Assembly (NCBI GenBank): GCA_949361645.1
Contig: OX442416.1
Span: 4,378,629-4,442,628, forward strand
From: Spongilla lacustris
Lineage: Eukaryota > Porifera > Demospongiae > Spongillida > Spongillidae
Direction: 5' to 3'
Length of the DNA stretch: 64,000 nucleotides
Shown: piece after piece, positions 10,713 through 20,688 of the stretch
Position numbering within the stretch: the stretch's first letter is position 1
How the letters are laid out: each line of letters begins with the position of its first letter
Translations under genes and position numbers: made by a program
The notes under the pieces: model-generated
What the model was told of the DNA's origin: nothing
The model's database searches: none
Seen by the model: the letters and a program-made list of their open reading frames with translations, nothing else

Positions 10713-12340
10713 GCATGACTTAGAGGCAAAACCTACTTGGTTAATAGTACCGGCAGTGGGAGGAGGAGGCACATAAGGAGGCGGCAGTTCCTGCTGATGA
10801 GAAGGTCTAGCCATGCATGCGCCCATCTAGGGGAATCTCTGACATAATGTGGAGCAGACACACCTCTTACCATGTGTATGACCAATTTGTTTAGCAAATC
10901 TTTTCACTTATATGAGATCACAGCTTATTCATGTAATTGCACAGCATGACTTAGAGGCAAAACCTACTTGGTTAATAGTACCGGTAGTGGGAGGAGGAGT
11001 CACATAAGGAGTCGGCAGTTCCTACTGATGAGAAGGTCCAGCCATGCATGCGCCCATCTAGGGGAATCTTTGACATATAATGTGGAGCAGACACACCTCT
11101 TACCATGTGTATGACCAATTTGTTTAGCAAATCTTTTCACTTATATGAGATCACAGCTTATTCATGTAATTGCACAGCATGACTTAGAGGCAAAACCTAC
11201 TTGGTTAATAGTACCGGTAGTGGGAGGAGGAGTCACATAAGGAGTCGGCAGTTCCTACTGATGAGAAGGTCCAGCCATGCATGCGCCCATCTAGGGGAAT
11301 CTCTGACATATAATGTGGAGCAGACACACCTCTTACCATGTGTATGACCAATTTGTTTAGCAAATCTTTTCACTTATATGAGATCACAGCTTATTCATGT
11401 AATTGCACAGCATGACTTAGAGGCAAAACCTACTTGGTTAATAGTACCGGCAGTGGGAGGAGGAGGCACATAAGGAGGCGGCAGTTCCTGCTGATGAGAA
11501 GGTCTAGCCATGCATGCGCCCATCTAGGGGAATCTCTGACATAATGTGGAGCAGACACACCTCTTACCATGTGTATGACCAATTTGTTTAGCAAATCTTT
11601 TCACTTATATGATATCACAGCTTATTCATGTAATTGCACAGCATGACTTAGAGGCAAAACCTACTTGGTTAATAGTACCGGTAGTGGGAGGAGGAGTCAC
11701 ATAAGGAGTCGGCAGTTCCTACTGATGAGAAGGTCCAGCCATGCATGCGCCCATCTAGGGGAATCTTTGACATATAATGTGGAGCAGACACACCTCTTAC
11801 CATGTGTATGACCAATTTGTTTAGCAAATCTTTTCACTTATATGAGATCACAGCTTATTCATGTAATTGCACAGCATGACTTAGAGGCAAAACCTACTTG
11901 GTTAATAGTACCGGTAGTGGGAGGAGGAGTCACATAAGGAGTCGGCAGTTCCTACTGATGAGAAGGTCCAGCCATGCATGCGCCCATCTAGGGGAATCTC
12001 TGACATATAATGTGGAGCAGACACACCTCTTACCATGTGTATGACCAATTTGTTTAGCAAATCTTTTCACTTATATGAGATCACAGCTTATTCATGTAAT
12101 TGCACAGCATGACTTAGAGGCAAAACCTACTTGGTTAATAGTACCGGTAGTGGGAGGAGGAGTCACATAAGGAGTCGGCAGTTCCTACTGATGAGAAGGT
12201 CCAGCCATGCATGCGCCCATCTAGGGGAATCTCTGACATATAATGTGGAGCAGACACACCTCTTACCATGTGTATGACCAATTTGTTTAGCAAATCTTTT
12301 CACTTATATAAGATCACAGCTTATTCACATAATTGCACAG
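10713..12340 (-). repeat. Seven-copy 231-233-bp tandem array carrying a putative proline-rich exon
   Basis: Units start with GCATGACTTAGAGGCAAAAC at 10713, 10944, 11177, 11410, 11641, 11874 and 12107 and are nearly identical. On the minus strand each has an acceptor-like CCCCTAG, an open segment starting ATGGGCGCATGCATGG, and a donor AACCAAG|GTAGGT. Copies 1 and 4 read QQELPPPYVPPPPTAGTINQ. The other five carry TAG in place of the second CAG and Thr/Pro changes. Minor variants follow the order A-B1-B2-A-B1-B2-B2, so there is a trimeric higher-order repeat of about 697 bp. The exon resembles the single-copy sequence just downstream on the same strand (10640-10660). Confidence 0.9.
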
Positions 12341-12605
12341 TTGTATATTTTTGTGCATTTGGCTCTTTGCAATGAACAATTACCGAACCATAGTTATCTT
12401 TAGCTTCATGGAGCACAGCATCTGCTCCCAAGGTGTCAATGTCTTCCCAAAAAATTTTTTTACTAAACCACCAAATTAAACTTCTTAACATGTAGCCCAC
12501 TGCTGTCTACAATGCAACTTTTCCCACCTTTTGTGATTCAAATGGACACTAGCAGCATTCTACAGCTTTCTCAATTAGAAACCTCATAGCTACCTGCTCT
12601 GCAAG

Positions 12606-12900
12606 TTAACTAAAAGTGGCATAAGGATGCATACAAATATGCATTCTAAGGGACACAATATAATTGCAGAATTCATGTGCCATCTGAAATGTTATGTATG
12701 TGTGTGTACAAATGCAAAATCGAGTTCTACGTGGCTTTAAGTGAGTTTGGTAATTCCATGGATGGTAGCTCCTTTCTTTCCAATGATCAATGGCACCTAC
12801 CAAATCCACTGAGAATCTAGAAAACGAGACAAGCATACAAAATATTGCTAGCCAGTCAATTGGGACTCTTGATGACCACTTTTCCACAGTGGTTAGCTTA
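12606..12900 (-). CDS. Unrecognised open frame, possible exon
   Basis: About 93 codons are open on the minus strand (IDWLAIFCMLVSFSRF, then VGAIDHWKERSYHPWNYQ) with an internal acceptor-like TAACATTTCAG. The composition looks partly coding (Trp, His and Cys-rich), but there is no recognised domain and no matching splice partners. It could be a transposon fragment or an exon of the antisense gene group in this intron. Confidence 0.25.
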
Positions 12901-13874
12901 CACTAGTGGTATTTAGGAGACTGCACGCGATATGAATAATGAAGATTTCAGTTCACCATTGCATAGAAGTATAGAAATACAAGCGTGCAAGTTAATCTCA
13001 TTTGATCTCAATCGTGGATACTACCACGAAAATGCATGATAGTTCTCCATAATGATGGAAATGCAATGCTTATATCCTCCCTTTTGCAAAAAGTATCTGT
13101 ATGAGTATACAGTAGGCAGTATTACGTATTGGTCACATACAATTAAATAAGGTATGGTAGCACTTTTCTTCAGCACTGTCCTATAATATGTTCAAGGAGT
13201 TGGACTTCACTAGCCTGATTACTTTGGCTACTGGCTGCAGACTATCGTTCAGGTTTTCATACGACTCTGTTATGTAGCCACATACATATTGTTACAGAAT
13301 CTATCATACATGTACCTCGTGGTGTTTTTAAAAAAATTTGAAAAGGGAATAAATATTTACCATTACGGCTGCAAAAAGAGTGGAGTCTATTATATATATT
13401 TATGTTTTACGTCAATCTTTCTGGGGTTAAATGATGGTTTACTGAATGCTATAATGGCATCACCAAGCAAACTGTCCCTCCATATCTAAATACTGTTGCT
13501 GCAGTGTGTTCAGTAATGCAGGGAGTGTGGGCTCTTCAGTGCTGTGCAAGCATAACAAAGGAATATAGTGGAATACCATCACAACTGATTCCTACACAAA
13601 ATTGTTAACGTTGTCTCTCACTTGCTCCTTTATGGATCCACCACCTGTTCAACCTTAATTCTCTCTATCATTGAGTAGGCAGGTAGCTGTTATAGTGATG
13701 TAACAATTGAGTGTACACGCATTAGTAGTAGCTGGCAAATGAGCTGCAATGTACATGTACTTCATGGTGTTAACTTGAAACCATCAACTCCCTTTCGACA
13801 AATTCCAAAAGGGTGTAAATATTTTGCTATTAAGGATACAAAAAAGTGAGCAAAAATATTTGAGCCTCAACTGA

Positions 13875-14060
13875 TGACATTACCTCAGCTGATGTCATTT
13901 TCATCACCACTGATTCTTGCACGAATTTGTGTACCATCAATGACTTTGCCACTCACGTGCTCCTGGCCTGGATGCCTCATATGCACGAGGTCAGCATCGT
14001 GCCTTGTGAGCACCTCCCCAAACTCACACAACACAACAACAATGGTTTCAGCAAAACATT
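13875..14060 (-). CDS. Putative antisense exon, unrecognised
   Basis: The minus strand is open with coding-like residues: CFAETIVVVLCEFGEVLTRH, DADLVHMRHPGQEH and VIDGTQIRARISG. A GTGATG or GTAATG donor is available at the end (13880-13900). It lies between the putative exons at 14677-14844 and the 233-bp array on the same strand. No domain was recognised. Confidence 0.35.
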
Positions 14061-14676
14061 GGGAGGTTACTAACTATACTCCTGACATAACCACTGGTCA
14101 ACAAACATAGGAGGTTACTAACTAGACACCTGACACAACCACTGGTCAATAAACGGAGAGGGTACTTACTACTAGGCCTAGAGCATGTATCCAGTCTCGA
14201 AGAGCTCACTCTTAACATTTGGAACTTACATGTATGGCTATGACAGGCAATGTTTGTACATCAACAATATTCTGATATGGCATTATAAATGAATTTGTAC
14301 TGTACATGTAGTTTTAATCATGATTTAGAACCGCTGCAGTACTTATACCAAGGTTGTTTAGCTACACATTGTTCTATCATGTGACTTGTATGGATAACGA
14401 ATGAACGAAAACTTGTGACAAGCTAATGAAGAAAGTGAAACATGTTTATCACCATCCATGTAAATCAAAAATGACACACGTGCAACACTCCTTTCATCCC
14501 CTCCTTGTTCACTAAGCCACATATATAAGCAAAGTACTGTATGTGTTTGTCATAAATATGGATATAGTGTATCCATATGTATCGCAGAACCTAACCTCTA
14601 CCAGGTCACCACCATGTTACTGCAGGTGGCCATACCTGGACGGCATGGACGTAATTGCATTCATTAGCATGCTTAC

Positions 14677-14844
14677 TTTGGCTGTATGCATCACTGGTCT
14701 GCTCAAAAGATCCACGGCTAGTGGCTTAAAAGGTATAAGATGAGGTGTGGCATCAATTTGAATGAAAGGAAAAGGAAAAACCAAATGCGATATATCGTCC
14801 AAAAAACTTACGGTCTTCTGTGCATCTTTGTCGCAGGTAGCCAT
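14677..14844 (-). CDS. Putative first two exons of an antisense gene
   Basis: ATG at 14844 opens a short exon, MATCDKDAQKT, ending at a consensus donor GTAAGT (exon 14812-14844). A second exon, 14677-14724, follows an acceptor CCTTTTAAG and ends at donor GTAAGC. It continues at phase 0 with PLAVDLLSRPVMHTAK. Both junctions keep frame. Alternatively these belong to the SRA-like gene immediately upstream on the same strand. No known domain. Confidence 0.4.
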
Positions 14845-15010
14845 TTCTTCTTAAGCTATATCATATTAAATGTACAGTATTCATGGCCTTAAGCTCCTGG
14901 TCTGTTGAATAAATGAACTCCTCCCCATTGTCCAGAATTATACACACACACACACACGAGACATCATATACAGTGTAGAATATCTTCACACAGGTGGTCC
15001 CCTAACAAAC

Positions 15011-15586
15011 CTCATCACAATTGGCACCGGACAGGACAATGGAATAAATGCCATAATTCTCATCGCCCTGGATGGCTACTACTGGTGATGTATGGACCAT
15101 AGCATCGCACACCTAGGGAATTAGGAGGAAAAGGGTTAAGGGCATAAGGGTGTGTGGTGAAGGTCTGTTTGCAGTACAGAGTTGTAGCGTACATACATGT
15201 ACCTCCACCCTATACTGCCACCATGTGCCAACTGGTACACCAGGGATGGGGCCAAAGTGATTAAAGGTGCGGACTGGCTTGTGTGCCTCCTCCACCTCCA
15301 CCTCCTCCTCCTCCACCTCCACCTCCACCTCCACCTCCTTGTATATGTCTTCCAAATAGGAGTCGATGTCTGTGGTGATGGGATAATGCGTGCGCTGAAG
15401 TGTGAGTTTTACAAGTACAAAGAGTTTCAACAATTTTTGATGCACAGGGACAACCAAGATTTGTCAAAATGAACTTGATAGAAGCCTAACAGGTTATATT
15501 CCCCAGTTATTAAACAATTTAAATCCGGGAATACTTACCTGCCGGGGGGTCAGGTTCTCTTCCTCCCCCTCCTCCTCCTCCATGAC
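15011..15586 (-). CDS. SRA-YDG-domain-like exons, antisense within the STT3B intron
   Basis: Three consecutive exons, all phase 0 with GT-AG borders: 15539-15586 (VMEEEEGEEENLTPRQ, donor GTAAGT), 15203-15394 (acidic Glu/Val run, then NHFGPIPGVPVGTWWQYRVE, donor GTACAT) and 15011-15112 (VHTSPVVAIQGDENYGIYSI and VLSGANCDE, donor GTTTGT). FGPIPGVPVGT-W-x-R followed by VH...VV-IQG...GIYSIVLSG is the first half of an SRA-YDG domain, which in UHRF proteins reads hemimethylated CpG DNA. The expected next block (NGEEFIYS and DQELKAMN near 14900) is present but lacks a clean acceptor and the YTGSGG segment, so the 3' part may be decayed or divergent. Partners beyond this are unknown. Confidence 0.65.
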
Positions 15587-15999
15587 CTAATTTGGATTTA
15601 CTATATTTAAATGTTTGGATTACACCCCTTGGTACTTTGTAGCACCCATCTCTAGTAAGGATCATTGGCTACATCACACCTTTTGTGAGTCGCAATAGTT
15701 CCTGGTGAGGCATGACATTACAGGGAGGGGCGTGCAATGACGAGTATCATGTCCAGAAGGTACTCTAATATATTTCAAACTACATTGAGTATTTTCTCCC
15801 TCTTCACCATAACCCATAACGTCATTAACTTTATTTGAAGTTCTGAATATTGTTCAGGAACACAATGCCATCTTCTCGTGGCATTGTTGCTAATGGCATA
15901 TGTACGATAACTGGTCTGCCAAGGGGGGGTGGGGGGGGGGGGCAGCGTACTTCCATACTTCCATCTTGTACGTCATGGCAGCACTCCCATTGGATGAGA

Positions 16000-17350
16000 T
16001 GAATGTGCAGTGCAAAGACATGGTGCAGATTTTTTAAACTAATAATTTATGTACCACAATTAGAACCTTAATCTTGTGGGTTTATGAATTGCTGTAGTGT
16101 CTACTAGCACTGCAATAGACCACTAGGGTTCATACCTGGTAATTGGTTTGTCCTGTTCATCCACCGTGTCACTGAATTATTTTTTTAAATAATTAGTGAA
16201 CAAGGAACATTGATGAGGTTTCTTTCATTTGTTGCCTTTGTGTGCATCCAAGAGTACGACCATTTAAACTACGTGTTGTTGGTAAGACTATTACTTCATG
16301 TAACTGTAATTTGAAAGTCGAAAGTGGCAATAGTACAAATCTAATTTCTGCCACCTGATGCCAACGATAGACAGTGAGTTGCAAGATTTACCTTACTCGA
16401 AACATATAACAGTGTTTGGAAGCATGTGATTTAGGGTATCTATTACGTGACTCCAACAATGCAATTGGAGTGGTTTCCTTTAATCATTACATGTTCCGAT
16501 CCCGTCACCACCTTCCCGTCCACTAAAAGGATAGAGCCATACTAAACAGTGACAAGAGGACGATGACATAATATACCGGTACCAATATAATTGAATAACA
16601 GGAATTGTACATACAGGTAATACAAATTAAATCTTTCATGAGTCTCGAGATTGAGATGTGAATGCTCCCCACCCCCATTATAAAGCAAGTCATCAACAAG
16701 CACATATAATGCAAGGAGTATAACAGCTGAAATGCAGATGAAATGGAAGTGCTGTAGTGTGAATTGCAATGGTGAAGGACTCTTAACAGCCAGATTTATT
16801 ATGTAACCATTATGAGATTGAATAATTGATTTATAAATGAAATGATTAAATGAAATGAGAATCACATCGGAGTCATTGAAGCCACACCCACAATGCTGCT
16901 CTTCTTCAGTGTAGGTAGTTGGCCAGTATCTTGTGGAGCACACTAAATGTTGGCCTATCAGTAGGAACCATGATTGCAATGCCCTGTTTTCTGAATTGTG
17001 CTAATTAGTGATTCCAAGCTAATTTCCATCAGACCAGACCATAACCTTGCAAAGTGTTGCAGCTGGACTCAGCACATTGTGAAGCAGCACACATTGTAAA
17101 ATCATATATTGCTTCCCTGCACTGCAGCACGTACACAGTACTCCATTAGCTTCTGTTTGTCGGTGGACTTGACTGCTGGGTCCTCAGTAATCAAGTTGGC
17201 AATGTATGCTCCATTTCGCTGTAGGGTTTAACCTACCAGTGTACGTCACCTTGTGACCTACCCTCTTTGTCCAAATGCACGCAGTGTTATATTACCACCC
17301 ATTTTCAGGAAACTTGCAAGGTTCTTAAACATGAATTGAGTGCTGATACT
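16000..17350. other. Intronic DNA with scattered minus-strand coding-like pieces
   Basis: No gene can be built here. Short minus-strand segments look coding, for example AYIANLITEDPAVKSTDKQK near 17170-17220, and a hydrophobic frame lies at about 16540-16980. They are interrupted by stops and have no clear family. They are most likely decayed transposon or gene copies inside the STT3B intron. Confidence 0.4.
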
Positions 17351-17692
17351 ACATCCTCAACCTTCCAACACTTTGTGGGGGATTTAGCGTACAAGAAGCA
17401 TTAGCATCTCATCTACTGTCGAGCTAGTTAAACCAGATAGCTACATGTAGCACCGAAACAGAACTCGGAACATGTGAGATATGCATATATATATATGCCT
17501 AGAAGTAAATGGGAGAGGGTCTTATACCTCACCTACACCCCCCCCCCCCCCCCCCCTACAACAGCTTTGCATTATCACAATCAGGCCACTCTAGCCATGA
17601 TGCTGTTGCCAGCTCCTTTTGATGGGGCATGTACATGTCATGCCTCCTCCCTTTATTGGTGGCGTTCTTATAAAATTAGAAAGGTTTAGTAC

Positions 17693-17809
17693 CTTTTTCT
17701 TTGGTGCACGTTCAACACTGCTACCTACTGCCCTTTTAGCAGACATCTTGTCTGTGTGTGCACACAATTGATTGCTATCAAGTGTTGTGTTTGATTGGGA
17801 CATATCCAA
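17693..17809 (-). CDS. Putative first coding exon of an antisense gene
   Basis: ATG at 17809 starts a 39-codon exon (MDMSQSNTTLDSNQ to SVERAPKKK) that ends exactly at a donor AAG|GTACTA at phase 0. The basic end resembles a nuclear localisation patch. The phase matches the SRA-like exons further down the minus strand, so it could be their first exon, but the connecting exons between 15.6 and 17.7 kb were not found. Confidence 0.35.
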
Positions 17810-17980
17810 CCGTTATTACAATCTCGATTGTGATGTACATATCTAATTACATCTGTTGGCTTCAACTAGCTGAGCAAACACAAACTTGTAAATCTGAAAG
17901 CAGGGTGATGGGGGGAGGGGGGGGCGTGATCAAATTTTCAAAGGGACTTCACACTGTATTGCAATTATCTGTATCTACAT

Positions 17981-18703
17981 CAGGGAATAAATTTACTTTT
18001 TAAAAATTGCATAGCAATTTTGCTCCGCAAAATCGAAATTGATTAGCAACTTGGTTCAGTTGCATCGCAATTTGTTCCCGCCGTGATGTGTGATGATGAA
18101 CACAAAGCAGAGCTATCCCACTGTCACGCCCGCGTGCATTTGGATCGCTTTCAGGCGAACGAGTCAAACGACTATTCCCCCCTCCCCCGTCACCATCACA
18201 TTTAATATTTGTATAGATTTTGTCCACCGGCCGTATTGGCACTGTCGCATAAGCGTTCTGGCATATTCATGTGCAGTATACGTACGTGGTACATTACGTA
18301 CGTGGTACGTACATGTACCACGTACGTTTGCGCGTAAAACATACATTTTAATTAGTAATGATTTGATAACTGGATGATTCTATTAATTTAAAGTTCGTCA
18401 CCCCCCTTCCCGTAGCTGGCTGTGTACGCTGCGCGCTCATGTCATTCGTACGCAATCGTTAATCGTCACATGCGATCGCGATGTCACGTGAGTGTAGCTG
18501 ATGCGACGTGGCGCCAGCTTTCTGATTGGAATTCTTTTGTACCATAAATGCACTCTCTTCGCGTAGCATTTACACTGAGCAACGTGCCTGCAAACACGGA
18601 TAGATTGCATCGCAGTTTTCTGCGACAATGTTTTGAAGTTGTTTCGCATCTAATAAAAACTGCTTCGCAAAATGCGATGCAAATCTGGTTAAATTATTCC
18701 CTG
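17981..18703. mobile_element. MITE with CAGGGAATAA termini and 5-bp TACAT duplication
   Basis: The left end CAGGGAATAAATTTA and right end TAAATTATTCCCTG form terminal inverted repeats. Sub-terminal sequence rich in GCATCGCA and TGCGA also pairs across the element for about 100 bp. TACAT flanks it directly on both sides (17976-17980 and 18704-18708). At 723 bp with no transposase ORF it is non-autonomous; the CAGGG ends suggest a hAT-like origin, though the duplication looks like 5 bp. It ends 23 bp before the STT3B exon at 18727. Confidence 0.75.
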
Positions 18704-18726
18704 TACATGTACTTATCTATTGCCAG

Positions 18727-20191
18727 GAGCCGTAACATATTGGATGACTTTCGTGAGGCATACTTCTGGTTAAGACAGAACACTCCAGATGATGCCACGG
18801 TGATGTCATGGTGGGACTATGGCTACCAAATAGCAGGTACTCATGGTGGACTTTTACAGTAGTGTGTTACCTGTGGTGGCCAGCCCCACCCCCTGACAAG
18901 TACCATCAGTTGATCTCTTACCCCTCCAGGCATGGCCAATCGTACCACACTGGTGGACAATAACACGTGGAACAACAGCCACATAGCCTTGGTTGGCATG
19001 GCGATGTCCTCCCCGGAGGAGAAGGCATACGAGATCATGAGGACCCTGGGTGTGGACTATGTGCTGGTCATATTTGGGGGGCTCATAGGGTACTCCGGTG
19101 ATGACATCAACAAGTTCCTGTGGATGGTCCGAATTGCTGAGGGGGAACACCCCCAGGACATAAAGGTGAGTGGGCGTGGGGCTAGCCAAAGGAGGTGTGT
19201 GTGTGGGCATTTTGGTGGGTGGGTGTGGCCATGTTATTGTCAACCATGGAACGTATCTTCAAAAGGTGCGTGCTTTTGTGTTTTTGCCACAGTACAGTAC
19301 TAAGGTCCAAAAGGTGTAAGATGAAAAACATATATAACTGTAATTGTGTTTGTAGGAAAGCAACTATTTCACTCAACAAGGAGAGTTCCGTGTAGATGCT
19401 GCTGGGTCTCCAACACTGCTCAACTGCTTGATGTACAAACTGTCCTACCACAGATTTGGAGAAGTCCAGGTGTGTGGTCAATGTGGGCGTGGGGTGTGGT
19501 CAACGTGGGCGTAGGGTGTGGTCGACATGGGCTTGTGGTATAGCTTTCGTGGGTGTGAACCATCACATGACCTGTATGTTTGATGTATGTATATAGTATA
19601 AGTGCCTCTCAGCCTCTGCTTTTGTTTCCCCCTCTCCTTTAGACGTCGTACGGTCACCCTCTGGGGTTTGACCGGACACGTAATGTGGAGATTGGCAACA
19701 AGAACATCAAACTGACCCACATGGAGGAATCATATACCTCAGAGCACTGGCTTGTCAGGATATACAAGTTAGTTTTTTAAATCTATAACCCTTTCACAAC
19801 CCAACCTCTACACAGTTTTATTTATTTATCAATTTAACCCCGTTTTATTTATTTATCCATTTAACCCTTTCACCACCCAACCTATATAGTTTTATTTATT
19901 TATCCATTTAACCCTTTCACCACCTAACCTATACATGCATTGCATGTACCTCCCATTACACAAAGGGTTAAAGACCTCGAGAACAGGGAAGAAGTGGCAA
20001 AGCCGCTAAGGGCAGTCAAAAATAAGCGAAAGTTCTATCCTAAAAAGGTCAGTGATAATTGATCATGATTTCACTGTTTCAAGTCACGTCCTTCCCTCAA
20101 GGCTGCTTTGAAGAAGAAGGGAATGATAAGGAACAAGGCTGAACCAGTTGTGAAGGCTAAGAAGCCAGTGAAGTCTAGCAAGAACTCATAA
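18727..20191 (+). CDS. STT3B: STT3B-type oligosaccharyltransferase catalytic subunit, six C-terminal exons
   Basis: Exons are 18727-18836, 18930-19165, 19356-19469, 19643-19767, 19966-20047 and 20084-20191 (TAA at 20189). All junctions are GT-AG and all phases add up. With the two upstream exons this gives 374 residues of C-terminus. Hallmarks include [12 protein letters not shown] (the WWDYG acceptor-sequon recognition motif), [32 protein letters not shown] and a final [12 protein letters not shown] followed by a basic lysine-rich tail, as in STT3B. This is the lumenal catalytic domain of the oligosaccharyltransferase complex. Introns are 47-200 bp, except the 15.7-kb intron before 18727. 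No obvious frameshift or stop is present, so the gene looks functional. Its 3' end faces the 3' end of MSMO1 about 500 bp away. Confidence 0.97.
19795..19960. repeat. Short tandem repeat in STT3B intron
   Basis: About three imperfect units of ACCCTTTCACCACCCAACCT plus a TTTTATTTATTTATCCATTTA stretch fill most of this intron. Confidence 0.7.
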
Positions 20192-20688
20192 CTCCTGACC
20201 GTTATATGCTCCTAATGTCAAATGTTTTAATTGTGTTTGGCCTAATACTGGCGTTATTGGCGCATTTACCTAGGACTGGGGAGGGGTTAATGCATGTAAC
20301 CTACATGAGTAGGTCCTATGTAGGATTTGAATCTACCTTCCAATCAATTAATTAGGCTTTAGCTAGTGTATTTGGATTTGGTGCCTTGGACTGTTAATTA
20401 ATTCATGTGCATGTATATACATCTGTACATGTAGGGATCGAGATCTACATGTTCTAGCTACCTGCATGGGACACTTTAATTGCGATGTATGTGCGCTTTT
20501 ATGATTCTTCACTACAGACACCAGCAGCAGTGACTTATAACATCACACTGCATGGTTGTTCATGTATGCATGCACATGATATGTATGCAACATTCACACT
20601 TTACTGTATACAGCAAAACAATTAAAAAAAGAAAAATGAGTCAGTTCCTTGAGCATACATTCTGATGCTTGTGGAAAGCCCCTCCCCT

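Noticed and set aside
15197..15472. 91-codon plus-strand ORF with Leu/His run
   Set aside because: It is the complement of the acidic SRA-like exon; the minus-strand exon has splice sites and domain similarity.
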